Assembly: GCA_015179045.1 (NCBI GenBank)
Contig: WHUZ01000004.1
Location: forward strand, 558,001 to 622,000
DNA length: 64,000 nucleotides
Direction of reading: 5' to 3'
DNA from: Kalaharituber pfeilii
Taxonomy: Eukaryota > Ascomycota > Pezizomycetes > Pezizales > Pezizaceae
Part shown: positions 24,154 to 36,379 of the stretch, piece after piece
Position numbering within the stretch: position 1 is the stretch's first letter
How the letters are laid out: every line of letters starts with the position of its first letter
The notes under the pieces: generated by a model
Told to the model about the DNA's origin: nothing
Database searches by the model: none
Seen by the model: the letters and a program-made list of their open reading frames with translations, nothing else
Made by a program: the position numbers and the translations under genes

Positions 24154-27100
24154 CTAACAGAATAACATGGCCATCTCCTCCTGCACAACCCTCTCTGCCC
24201 TTCTCCTCGTCCTTTGTCCTCTTCCAAACTCCCCTTGCCACACACTCTCCCTAGCACTCTTCACCACCCTACCCCATACCTCTGTCCTCGCCGCATGCCT
24301 CAAAAACTCTTTCGTGACTTCCCTTATTCTAGACCTGACTCCCTTCCCGTCATCTGCACCTGCTACCTCGTCCCCTTCCACTTGTGAGTTCCATTCCGCT
24401 GCCATCTTTCTCCACCATCCTGTGCTTGCGTGGCTCACTATGCGGAGGTCGCCTCGACGAGTAAAAAACCATTCTGGGTCACTTCTAGGAGGCGCAGTGT
24501 TGGATAGTGTAGTAGCATGCCATTCATGCTTGAGCGACGATGTAACCGCAGTGAGATACTCTGCTTTAATGGCTTCGAGCTCCTTGCTAGTGAGCTCATC
24601 TTCTACATTTACGTTGTAATTGCGTAGTATTTGTTCGGTGTCCCCGCTACCTCTAGCGAGCTGACGGCAGATGTATCGAAGCGTCCCTGCATCATACATT
24701 TCAGGGCCAAGATCGTTGTTCCACAGGTCCATATATTCATCCAGAGAAGCAATCAGCTTGATTAGCAGCGTCGCAAATTCAATTACTTCCCCTCTTTGCC
24801 AGCGTGCATATTGACCCGCTTCATTTTCCTCCTCGTTCACTTCCGACGTATTCTCAAGCAACCAGTCCAGGATTGATAGAGAAGGAATCAGACTTTCCAT
24901 CGTCAATATATACAACACATGCCACGCCCCTATATGTGCATTCGGTGACATGATGGTCGATAGTAATTCCCAACTCGCAGCCACTCCGGGTGTTAATGCC
25001 ATGAGGGCTGCCTTTAACCATACAGACAGCGAGGATATAACTGATTTCGCGCCAGCAAGCCCGCATGAATCCACGTCTTCCTGAATTCGACTTATAATGT
25101 GCGTCGCAGCACGGATGATTGGGGTTGCAAGTATCCACCCTGCTTGGTCTGGGAGATATGCACACTCCATGTACGCAGGGAAAACAGTGTGCAAGAAAAA
25201 TGCGCGAAGTGTTGGCGGTGTGTCCCCGCCAATCTTTCCACCGCGCTCTTGTTCGCCAGTCAGGGCTCGTATTAGCTGGTCGACAAGGTATTCTTGCTGA
25301 CCATCAACCGCGGCACGCTCGCAAACCGTCTGGAAGAATGCAGTAAGCTGTTTATGAGCCCGCGGGCTGGATAGCTTGAGGCCATAATTCCGCAGCTTTC
25401 CAATCACATACGTTGGATCGGTCGCAGGTAGCGGGAAGGCCGAGGAGTCGGTGAAAAATTTGTCGACAGGTACAATGTCAATGGTGTGCTGTTGAAGGAG
25501 CTCGACTACTTGTTGAACGAATAGGACATAGTCGTCATTTTTAGCTGCACTGGAGATGGTCGTATTGCTAGTGGTCCATTGTGTTTGCAAACAGACGTAA
25601 TTTTCACGCATGGAATCCATCATTGATTGGAGCATTGTCGTATACTCCCGCCGTAGGCAAGGGGCCATCGAAGGGGAGGAAATGTCGTAAGATATACGCA
25701 TGTTTGCAAGAACCGCTATATGCAAATTAGTGACTGGGCAACCTGTATAGCGAGGCAGAACTTAGGGCAGTGTGGGTGGATACATGAGATCAACGACATC
25801 CGCCGGTTCTCGAACTCGCTAAGGGTAATGTTGTAAATTCCCGTTTCTCCTTTTGCAAATGGCAGATTCTCAAGCACAGCATTACCAGGATCACAGTTGA
25901 GTATAGCATTAGTGTATTCATGCTGATACTTCAGCATTGACTTGCGCTCAACTAGCGTTCGAAACCAGTACCGTAGGAAGATAGTTTTATTCCCCTGTAT
26001 TTCAATGAGTACATCTAACTAGAAAAAGTTGATATTGGACACATACGGCATATGCCTCTTTGGAGAGTTCAATGACTTTTGACATATAATAAGCGGTATA
26101 TTTTCGTGTCTGTACCGTGTCTCGGAAATATGCCCAGCTCTCTCGGCCGTAAGTTTCCAAATAGACGTGCCAACTCTGCTCCAAGGTGAATTAGCTAGCC
26201 GACTTTGTAATTGGGCAATGGGATATAGAACCTTAAGTCCCTGTTGAACCAAGTATGCATCAACTCGCGCCCATGTATCAATCATCTTGACAAGCAGGAT
26301 ATCAGCAGGATGTTCATCCGCACCAAGTACACTAGAAACCATTCTGAAGAGTGGCTCATATACGATGGTGATTAGCTGCTCTGCTGCAGCCTTCCTTTCT
26401 CCCTGAATGACAAGATCTTCCATTCCAGCCCAGTCTCCATAGTCTTGACTTTCCTCAGTAGACTGCTCAGGAGGTATGGAATCCGTCTGAGGTGGAAGGG
26501 CAGAAGTATGCTGACAAGCAGTGAGATACAACATCACCACATCTAGCCCTTCTATTACCAGCTTGTGAGACAGTTTATTGAAAGAACGGAACAGACTGCC
26601 AGTTGCTGCTGGGGTCAAAAGCTTCATTACACTTGCCACCTTTCCTTTCATATTGATCATCACTCTACCTAAAGCTCTCACAGCTTCTAGCAGAAAACCC
26701 TCAAGCTGTCGTTGGTTCCGCCGGATTGTGTCTTCAAGGTCTACTTCAGAAAGCTCTAAATTTCCCTTCTCCCTTTCAATTTCTAGTTGACGGGTTGCTT
26801 CTGCTCTGCATGAGTTGTGTTGGGCTAAAATTTTGTCAGTCAAATCTCCATACCACTCCATTAATGGTACCAGTAGTGACAAATCTTCATCGGTATGAAG
26901 CTGGAATCGAATGAGGTATGACCAAGCTCTGATACTGACTGCACATGCCTGAATGTGCGATGATTTTGGATCAACGAGACCCCGGATGGCCGATAATGGC
27001 GGACGACAGCTGGGAGGAGATGCCCAGTAGAGTGTGCAAAGAAGGTCGTGATGATTCCGTAGAGCCGTAAGATGCTCAACCCGGAGAACTTCCTCCTTCG

Positions 27101-30100
27101 GGTATTGCCTTCGATGATTTGGCATTAGACGAAAGACATAGTCACGGATTTTTTTGGTAGAAGTAGTGGTTTTCATAGATGTCAATCCAACGGCTATGAC
27201 TTTTAAAAGCAGGTGGAAACACCGATCTGACTCTTCAGGTGCTAGGGGAATCTGTTTGTCCAGATTTTGAAGGAACACAGGAGAGCCATGATCTGGTTCG
27301 TTCCGCAGATTAGGAAGCATATTAGTTGCAAAGAAGTCAAATAACGTTGTGATCATCGTCTCTGGGTTCCTCCAGCCCATCTCGTGATCAAGTGATGTGT
27401 ACGTGTATATATAATCCTACAGTAATCGTTGATTGTGCTTCTAGCCGCATTGTGCTTGTAGTGCCCAAATAACGCAGAAGCCAGACGTTTCAGCAGCTCC
27501 CAATTTTCGATAGACTCGTGTTCGTGGACGGCATTCTGCGTCACCATGCCTTGTGAGCCAAATTGAAATAGCGGCAACAACGAAAATGTAGTCTTCCAAC
27601 ACCTTTCATAGATGCTTATATCAGAAACTTTCCCTAAATCGTCTGCATGCAGTTCCGTATTCAACATCCTCCAAAACGACATGTTTGGAGATGACAAATG
27701 ATCAAGGATAAAGATTGTCATAACCCATGCTTCGACTACGTAACTTTCCAATCCAATGCCCCTTTCAAATTGGCTGCGTATTCGTTGCCCTTCATAGCAG
27801 TCCCTTACGGCGTCAATACCGCATCGCATTAGCCTTGAGATGAGCGATTTAGAAATCTCTTGAATCTCATTTTCAAGTTGAAGTGAGTATATGGCATCGC
27901 CCGTAACGCCTATCGATATTTTGTGAATTTGAAAAGTCAAGAGCAAAAGGAAGCATTGCGTCTGTAGTCCCAGTTTTGTAGCTGGGAGAGCCACGTCCAA
28001 TTTGCCCGCAATGTTAGCGAACGCGGTTGATATACGTAGAGAACAATTGGCAAGAATTCTGGTAAATCGCTCTGCGAATGATATAAAGTCAACTGAATCT
28101 GAAAACCGAAGGATGTCGGCTAAATAATTCGAACAAGCCTGATGAAACGCGTAAGCTTGTACCGCCAGGGACTGACAGTCAACATCGTTATGTGAGTGAT
28201 TCTCGAAGGCTTTGTCTAATCCATCCAAAATCTTCTCCATAATGTTTTCGAAAGTTGTGGCAATACTATCATAGTAGACATCCCAATGCAGGCTCTGCTC
28301 GGCAAAATTAAAATGAAGCGTGCGGGTTAGCTGGGCCCTTTTACCCGCAGGTAATGTATGAAGCGCCCTTTTTAAGCCACCTCCCCGATGAAAGTCTCAG
28401 AATTGAAAATAGTGCCGGATTTCAGTGGATGAGTATCAAAATTGACAGAATACTTTATGCCGTATGGTGCGAGGCCCGTGAGCAGCCGAGTCTCATTCAC
28501 TGGAGTAGGTATGATCCCAGTTGCTGTGCCATCGTCGACAGGAACATGTTCTGGAGCTGGTTGTCGCCGTTCCCGAGTATCCGCGTCGATACGTTGTGGA
28601 GTGTTCTTCCTGCGCACTCTCCGCAGAGCAATTCGCGGAATTGGAGGAGGCGGAGACGGAGGGATACCTGATACTTTTGGGACTAGCGATGAGTCCGAAG
28701 ATGTCGCGAGTTTATGCTTTTGATTTCTAAGAAAAGTCAATGGATTGACGACAAGATCGCTATCTTCCAGGAACCTTCCAAGAGCAGGATGGTTGAATGC
28801 AATGGGACGTGCAGGCCTCTGCATTCGTAATATATCAATAAGCGGAGTAGCCGCACGCCGTATTGTGACAGGCCGTTTATAAAATTCGCCGGAAAGTGTC
28901 TCTACCTGCCCAGGGGCAGGCCTAGGATGCTTGAGAATAGTTTGACGGCCAGAGGGAGGCTTTGGTAACGTAGGTCTTGCAGATTTGTGTGCTGAAACAG
29001 AAGGAATTGATGTCCTTTGCACTATTCCTGTTAATAATGTTTGCCTTGACTTTCTCAACGACTTTGATACTGGATTCTCTATGCGCAGCCGGTGAGGCTC
29101 CTCGAACCGTTCTAATATAGGGGAGTTCACAGGCTTCCCACCGGGGTCCCCCATATCCCTATCCTCATATCGTGTTATGTCCCTCGCTCCATCATTGGGT
29201 ATCTCCTGCAATCCTCTAGTGTACGGTATAACGTCCAGGGTTCCTTCTCTCCATCCTCTTAACACGTCCTGAACATCCTTAGTGTCCGTTTCAGTTTCCA
29301 GGCAGAATAATTTTCTTTCTGGTCCACTGCGTGCCTTACGCCCTCGTTTACTTGCTGTCCTGAGGGCAATTTTAAGAAATTGAGGTGGGGAAGTCCCTGA
29401 GGTTGCTTTCTGGTGCTTGTAAACATCAACGACACTAAGCCTTGGCGGTGGCTTGATAGCAGATCGGGTATGGGGACTACCCTCCCTCGCGTGCCTCTTG
29501 TTCAAGACTTTTGATCGCCCATATCCATAAGATTGAGTATTGCAAGTGCCAGACCCACGTAATTGCCCTGCCTCATCATGGTCACGAGACCGCTTTCTCC
29601 TTGTGACATTGAGGGTAGTTTGCTTCTTGCGAGGCCTGGAATATTGCAGCATCGCATCAATTCTATCGTCCTCCATGATGATATCATCGTCAAAGGCAAG
29701 CCAACCACCTACTCCACTCCGACTTTGCTGCCTCAACTGAGGTTCCGAGGGCCTTGCTATGCTCGCCGAAGGTATGATTCGTGGTATGTCACTATCACTC
29801 TCCGTTTCGTGCGTTGAGCTACCGTCGACTAATGAAAATACATTTTCGTTAGCAGCCCTAGGTTTCCTGGAGAGTTTTGCCCGTGCAATACCGGGTTGTT
29901 GAATATTCCGTGACGATGAAGTTTTTTTGGCCTGCTTAGCCTTTTCCTTTTTTGAGGCCTGCCGTTTTTGGTCAAGTTTCCACCATGACGCTGGAAGAAC
30001 TCCGTTAGTCTTTTTTTGGAGCCGGCGAAGATCTATAGAGGAGTTGCTCGATTCACTGGAGGAAGCGGATGAATCTGACGCGATGGACACTGCTCTAGCT

Positions 30101-31506
30101 CTTGAGCGAATGGAACTTCGTGGTGGCGTGTCTTCATCGTCGGAATTATTACTCCCCACAACCCCGCTTGAGAATGTATTGACTGAACGCTGACTCAACG
30201 GACGTCGTTGAGATGGGCGTACCGGCGAGGAATCATCAGACAGGATGGTGAAGATGTCGATGTTGCGGGGAGGTGGTGTTAAAAGTCTTGCTTTCCGATT
30301 GTCTGTAGGTTTTGTAGCAGGGGTAGGATGTTTCAGGATGGGGGGCTGCTTCCAGATTGGTTTCTGTGGCTTGGACCTTGTAGCCTTCCGAGAATATGTA
30401 TGGGTTAGTTTTCGTCTCTTAACTCCGTTACCCTGAGCTGCAGTATCCTCCCGGATGACTTGTCTGAAAAGCTCATGGACATCAGGTAGGTCATAGTCAT
30501 CGTCCATCAGCGCCTGATCGGATTGCTCACGAGCATTTTGTATACGAATCTCCTCCGAATGTGAATCCACGAAGGCTGATTGCCTTCGGCTCTGCAGTTG
30601 GCTTTCGTCTTCCTCCTCTCCGGATGTTTGATATTCGTCTTCCTCTGGATCCGCTGGAGCAGTAATCTCGGGTTCCTCCGGCTGGATTATGATAGGCTTA
30701 ATGCCTCTGGCCTTTAAAGTCTGGCGGTACCTTGCTTGCTCAATGAGGTAAGGATTCAGCTGGATGGGCTTCCGCTGGCGGAGATTTCGCAGGGGACCGG
30801 ATGTGAAATCATCATTAGCAGTAGGGGATATACTTGTTGCCGGATACGCCTCAGTAGATACAGGCGGAATGCTAACAGAGAATTTAGATGTTCTCGGCCG
30901 TTGAGAAATTGGAGAAAGAGTGGGTGTTGTCAAATGGGACGGTGGGTCTGACAGGGGTGACGATTCCTGGGATGGAGCGAGTTGGGTATTCTTCGGCGAA
31001 GTCCGCGGTTCAGAGGCTTCTCCAATGGGGCTTCCAGGTAGCCTCCCCTTCTCCAGGATAGAAGATGAGACGATTTCGTGCTTTGTAGGTGGCAGAACAG
31101 ATTTGGTACTGAGCTCTGCTATTTGTACAGCCACGTCTTCATCCGTGTCGGGCTCATTGGAGAGGTCAAGAAGCTGTAGTGCCGGAGCCTTGTCTTTCCC
31201 AACCTGAGATTCCTGAGCCACAGTGTTAACAACCCCCGGGACCTCTTGCTCGAAATCTGCACCTAGTGACTGGTTCTCCTCATCATCACTATCGGCCACA
31301 AATGTCCGATTTTGTGTGAACAGAAGTGGTGGGTCGTTTGTGTTGTCCTCGCTCCGCAAAATGGGGCCTCCATTAAAGGTCAATTCCAGGCTTTTTGTGT
31401 GTGCCGCAGCAGTTCCCGGCTCCTCCCCCTCCCTCTGCCCCTGCCCGAAATCGCTTTCATCGCCATCTGAGTCCGGAACATATCCCCTTTCCCTCCAATT
31501 TGTCAT
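24154..31506 (-). CDS. mms22: Mms22/Mus7 replication-repair protein, two frame breaks
   Basis: Mms22 (Mus7 in fission yeast) works with the Rtt101/Cul4 ubiquitin ligase and Rtt107-type partners to rescue stalled forks. Exons 31506-26232, 26178-26047, 25994-25784 and 25715-24154 give 2393 residues, but only if one G/C is added at 28383-28386 and at 27376-27378. Both additions make exon 1 an exact multiple of three. Without them the reading frame ends after TFIG and after TRW. The first 1030 residues are Ser/Pro/charge-rich and begin MTNWRERGYVPDSD, the family start. The folded helical part follows, with RPPLSAIRGLVDP, the HIQACAVSIRAWSYLIRFQL segment and a Mus7-type C-terminus. The first break could also be read as a 50-nt in-frame intron (GTGGCT...CCCAG); the second has no intron solution. 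Either sequence error or a damaged allele. Confidence 0.82.
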
Positions 31507-33229
31507 GCTTCATATTCCGCACCTAAATCCGGAGATTCCGATGCCGCTGCACGGTTGCGTTTCGCGTGATGCCAGGCTCTTGCGCAGTGGCTTGGGTGGC
31601 TGCTCACTGGCGCGATACTTTACACGCTTCGTTAATTGAGTTTTGTGAGAGACGCGTTTCGGGGGCATGACGCGCTAGCGACCTGTCTTGGCAGATTGCG
31701 AAGCCACGTGACAGGGGCTGCCTCGAGCGGAAACTGCTTACTTGAAGGCATTTACAGTACTACTTAATATACTTAGTAGTTACAGAAGTACTTGTGCTGC
31801 ATTCACCTGTCGTGCCCAAGCCATATCCTAGGGACGAGGCTATCCGGTCCCAGCGCTCTTCGCTCCTTTGAAGGTTCTCTTGCGCCGCATATCAGCTTTT
31901 TCATGGTTGAAAGTGTCAATTACTGTAAGTACTAAATTATGCAAAAAGCGAGGTAGTGCATAGTACGCATTGCACCCCAATTGGGAGTTGATGAGTACAT
32001 AATATTCGCCGCTATGCACTACACTCCCTTACTCCACTATGGGGATTATGCAAAGTGTAGTTTAGTTGGCACTGCAGAGTATATCATAGCCTCGTTGGAA
32101 CTGCCTGCACTGCTCAGAGAAAATACAGCAATCTATATGTACTCTACTCTACATGGTAGAGTATACCCAGTGCTATGGTTGGGGACATCTGTACGCGGAG
32201 TAAATTGCACCCCAACTTCAACGCATCTAAAATAAATAGATAAAATTAGTTTCATGCCCTAATATGATAAATCTGACAATGAAGAATAAAGTTACAAAGC
32301 GATATCTATTTATTTGATTTTTTGTTGTAGTGTTTCATAGAGTTAAAGATTAGGAGTTTTATGATATATGGAGAGCGGTCATAAATGTCGCTCTTTAGTA
32401 ATCATATAGTATATAGTAGTCTAGCTAAAAATGGAGAGCAGCTAACTAAAAATGGAATAGAATATGTACGTACTCTACATCCCTTATGCAATACCCCTTT
32501 ACTACTTGGCTTTATGTTGTGTGCGACTGATGCAATAGATATATGCAAGTTGACAACTAGCACAACTAGGCTAGGATATGTAGAGTGTGACAGAGAGTGA
32601 TCGGGCGGTAGAAGCAGTAGCAGCAGTGCGAGCAGTTATAAGCAGTAGCAGCAGTAGCAGCAGTGCGGGCAGTGAAGTGGTAGAGTGGTAGCTGTGGGAG
32701 AACGGTGGAGCGGTGGAGGTGGGAAGAATACCTTCATCCTACATGGTGCATGTACCCATGTAAATGGAGTGCTTAGTCATCGAACCAAATGTCGCCACGT
32801 ACAGATGACCCCAACCATACTCAGTTGATTAATTCCTACAGAATGACCCCAAATATGCGTCCCAAAACGGCCCTATTTATGCAACAAAATTCAGGAAGTA
32901 CCTTCGTACCCAACTAAACAATTATTGGTGCGGAATGAGGTTGCGCATAGCAGCGGATTCAGACGGTAAAGAGGATATAATCGGTATAGGAAATAGAAGA
33001 CCATAGAATCATGAAACGTCAGTCTGCATCATGGCCATAGCTCAGGTTGCATATGTTCAGCACACCTGACCACTGTGCATGGTGTTTCACTTCAGCGCTG
33101 CATATTCTCCAACATATTCCCCTTCGCTAGTACCCTCCCCGTTCGGTCTCGGCGCCAAGCTACAAATTCAAGATCACGTTCTTAGCACTCTATGTTTTTC
33201 GCACTGTCAAACATCCAATTGAGCAAACC
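31507..33229. other. Divergent intergenic region with repeat remnants
   Basis: About 1.7 kb between the divergent starts of mms22 and the uL11m gene. The part nearest each gene should hold the promoters. The middle (31950-32700) is AT-rich with short inverted and direct repeats and a CAG-type minisatellite, and looks like decayed repetitive DNA. Open frames at 31981 and 32385 show no coding character. Confidence 0.45.
32607..32700. repeat. Short CAG/GTAG-rich minisatellite
   Basis: Repeated AGCAGTAGCAGCAGTGCG-type units occur at least twice, followed by GTGGTAGAGTGG-like units. The pattern is irregular, as in a degenerating microsatellite. It does not encode a plausible protein here. Confidence 0.55.
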
Positions 33230-33933
33230 ATGGCGAAGAAAGCTCCCACGCAAACCCTTATCGTCAAGCTCATCGTTGGTGCAGGGCAAGCCTCGCCCTC
33301 TCCCCCAGTTGGTCCGGCGCTGGGTAGCAAAGGTGTGAAGTCAATGGATTTTTGCAAGGTTACCGCTCACTCCCGAGAATGCCCCTCCACCAGCTAACAG
33401 CTCTCTCCAGGAGTTCAACGCGCGCACAGCAAACATGGCACTCGTAATTCTCCCACCTCTTTCCTTCCGTCCTCATCTACCCTCCGAAACCTCATCGGCA
33501 GTAGGCTGAACTGTTGGCACCTCTTTTCTCTGGCGGTGCGGGCGCCGAAAAAATTACAGGGCACACCAATACCATGCCGAGTCACCGTTCGTCCTGACCG
33601 CAGCTTCACATTCGATATTCGCACCCCTACAGTCTCATACTTCCTCATGAAAGCCGCCAATGTGCCACTCAAGAAAGGCAAGATGAAAGGAGCGGCAAAT
33701 CCTGGAAAAGAGTATGTTGGAGATCCGTTGACGCTCAAACACATATACGAGATTGCGAAGATAAAGAGATCGGTAAGTCAATTTTTCGTTCTACGGATTA
33801 CGTCAGTCACATACATTTACTAAGGTGCTGACACATTGCACAGGAACCACGACTGTCGAGTATATCAGAACATGGAATGGTCAAGTGCATCCTCTGGTCG
33901 GCGATGAGTATGGGGATAAAGGTTGTCCCTTAA
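33230..33933 (+). CDS. mrpl19: Mitochondrial large-subunit ribosomal protein uL11m
   Basis: Component of the GTPase-associated centre of the mitochondrial 54S/large subunit, binding the L11 arm of the rRNA. Four exons (33230-33358, 33411-33443, 33560-33772, 33844-33933) give 154 residues. The N-terminal domain has [20 protein letters not shown] and the EFNART stretch; [18 protein letters not shown] and the C-terminal RNA-binding domain ending GIKVVP follow. This is the bacterial-type L11 pattern, not cytosolic L12. No long presequence is present, as in yeast Mrpl19. The 33-nt second exon is small but in phase and restores the conserved EFNARTA region. Confidence 0.88.
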
Positions 33934-36015
33934 GGCTGGAATTGGCACTTGATTTAGCATAACACGGTATATAATCCATCCACAGCCTTGTACAATACCC
34001 GTACGAAATATATCTTTTCATCATAGATGAGTCAACTCACTTCCAAATTACTCTATCGTGATTCAACCTTGTGTTCGCGGACAGTGATCCGCTGTAGCCT
34101 AATTCCTTCTCATCTATTCCGTTGGCCTTTCGCTTGTTTTTCTGATATTTTCAGATTATTATATTTTGTCGGGTGTCTTACCCTAGAGTGAGGTATACCC
34201 AAGGCAAGTTGCCGCCACATGTTGATTTGCTGCCTCTGCAATAGATAGGCTTCGTAGGCTGTTGCTGTATGCACCAAACATTTATTGAGTAGGCAGGATA
34301 GCGACAGGTAGCACTAGTGGTTCACATATCATGACTGATAAGCCTTGCGGTTGATATACACCGCTGGAATTCCATACAGAACAAAAAAAACATGGATAGA
34401 CGCCCCCGTGGTGTCACAATCGCTGTGATCCTGCATGCCTCGGCGCCACCGAAGCTGTCGAATTTATCCGGAACACGCATATCTTCAACCTCCAGGCAGT
34501 GTTGTCTGGTCCTGTCAAGTTAGCCTCGCGTTGGTGTACAGCCCTCTTCCTTCTGAGCCCCTGTTGCTTAAGGTTCCTGGTAGTAGGAGAACGAAGGTTT
34601 ACGTCATGCAGGTTACAGCCACCTGTGTACACATGCAGCAGAACAATTAGCACTCGGAAGCAAAGGCGCAACATAATTGAAGAAAGCAGAACAGAGGTAG
34701 TTAGCATTATGACTGATATAGGATACAAGTGAGTAAGGCTACAATTGTATACTTTCGTCATGGGAGCCCCGCGCTGACCAACAATGGGCAAAAAGAGTAA
34801 CGACGGGAGTATGCTTGAAGTGAGGTGTAGAGATGCCATTGCTCATTGGTTTGAGCATCTCTCGCTCATCCATACATCTTGATGCTTACCGGAAACCAAA
34901 AGGCTATCGATATTGATGTGGTTTCACGGCGTAAAACGACGAGCAGTGTCTCCATAGCTGGAAAGGCTGCAACAGCAGTAAAACCCCAGCCAACGAAGAG
35001 CAGCAGCAGCACGGGATCCCGTCCGCCACGAGTCACCAAAAAGAGAACAAGGATGCTGTATGAATCTTCTAACTGGACCATGCCTCGCCACGACTATTGA
35101 CGATCAATTAACAACGAAAGTCGCCTCGAGCGCGGTTTCTTTTCTTCCACGTAAGGTAGAGTAGTACCAGATAGGCTGACGCTGGTGACACAACTGAAGG
35201 TGCGCTTAGGACGGGGAAGAGTCCCTACATTCCATTGTCATGTCGTGTCATGTCCATCGTCATCTTCATCATCGATATTGACGAGTTCGGGTATTACCAG
35301 AGTCACTGCTTTGTGTAGATTGAACAAGTACCAATCTCCATTAACAACTGAGCGAAACAAGCTCTGCACTAGAGTATCCCCAGATTAACGGCAGAAGGTC
35401 CGCAACGACTAGGGTATTCACCTAAATTCCCCTATTCCAATAGATTTTTAAAAGAAAAGTCCTTTTTAGTATCCCACTTATGTTTGTAAGCGATTCACAT
35501 TTTGTTTAGGACCGCGTCTTCAGATAACCAAACTTATGCTCTCCCACAAACTGGGCTTTGAAATTTTGACCAACCCAAATGCAACCTCAGCCCACGTGGG
35601 TTGCAATTCATATTTTTGACCAATAAGAAGTGTTTATGCCGCATACATGGGTCTAGGACTTGGCGCGGCATACTGCAGCAAGGTAAAATAAGGTAAGTTG
35701 CGCTTCTTAACTGGAAATGTGCGGTTAGGAAGGTTGTTCGATGGGTGGGAGTCGCGCTGCGCATCCCTTTGAGGAGGAATATGGAAAAACAAATAAATAC
35801 TCTTTGAAGCTCAACACGATATCCCATATCACACTCACCAGATACACTGAGTTCGCCAACGAGAGAGTAGCAGCAGGTTTTGTCTGTATCAATCCCTCTG
35901 GGACTTCTTAAAGGTGCCAGCGGCACCGCGTCACCTTGCCAAACACTTTATAGAGTCAAAAGCGCCTGCCCTTCACTAGAAGTCTGCATTGTTGTATTCT
36001 GCTGAAGGATCCACA
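33934..36015. other. Intergenic region
   Basis: About 2.1 kb between uL11m and the MFS transporter. A 73-codon frame at 34879-35100 is Ser/Lys-rich, and a 141-codon frame lies opposite near 34414-34839. Neither has domains or coherent splice partners. I see no supported gene; the last 300 bp should be the transporter promoter. Confidence 0.45.
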
Positions 36016-36331
36016 ATGAGCATCCTCTCAAGTGCTATAAAAGTATGGGGTTCCTATACCACCATTGAACGGCGAAACATCGCCATCTACATCATCGGTA
36101 TCATGTTCTACAAGCTTGGCCTCGAGGCCTTCAATGGCTCCATCACCACTTTGGCCGTTGATCGATTTGAGGATCAAGCGTTTCGTAAGCAGGGTATGCT
36201 GCAGGGTTTGAACCAGGCTTGTCAGGTATGTACATAAGCATCCTCGGATTTCTTTCTTTATCCTCGTTCATAAAGTCGGGGTAGTTCGCGATGGCCAAAT
36301 GTGTGATGCTTTTCTTTGGTTAAGTTGATAG

Positions 36332-36379
<48 letters not shown>

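Noticed and set aside
26161..26240. Apparent third frame break in mms22
   Set aside because: A 53-nt intron (26231-26179, donor GTTCTA, branch-like GCTAAT) restores phase and gives the expected GLK-QSWH sequence, so no error is needed.
34879..35100. 73-codon Ser/Lys-rich frame in the uL11m-MFS interval
   Set aside because: No conserved motif, no splice partners, and an overlapping frame on the other strand has similar length.
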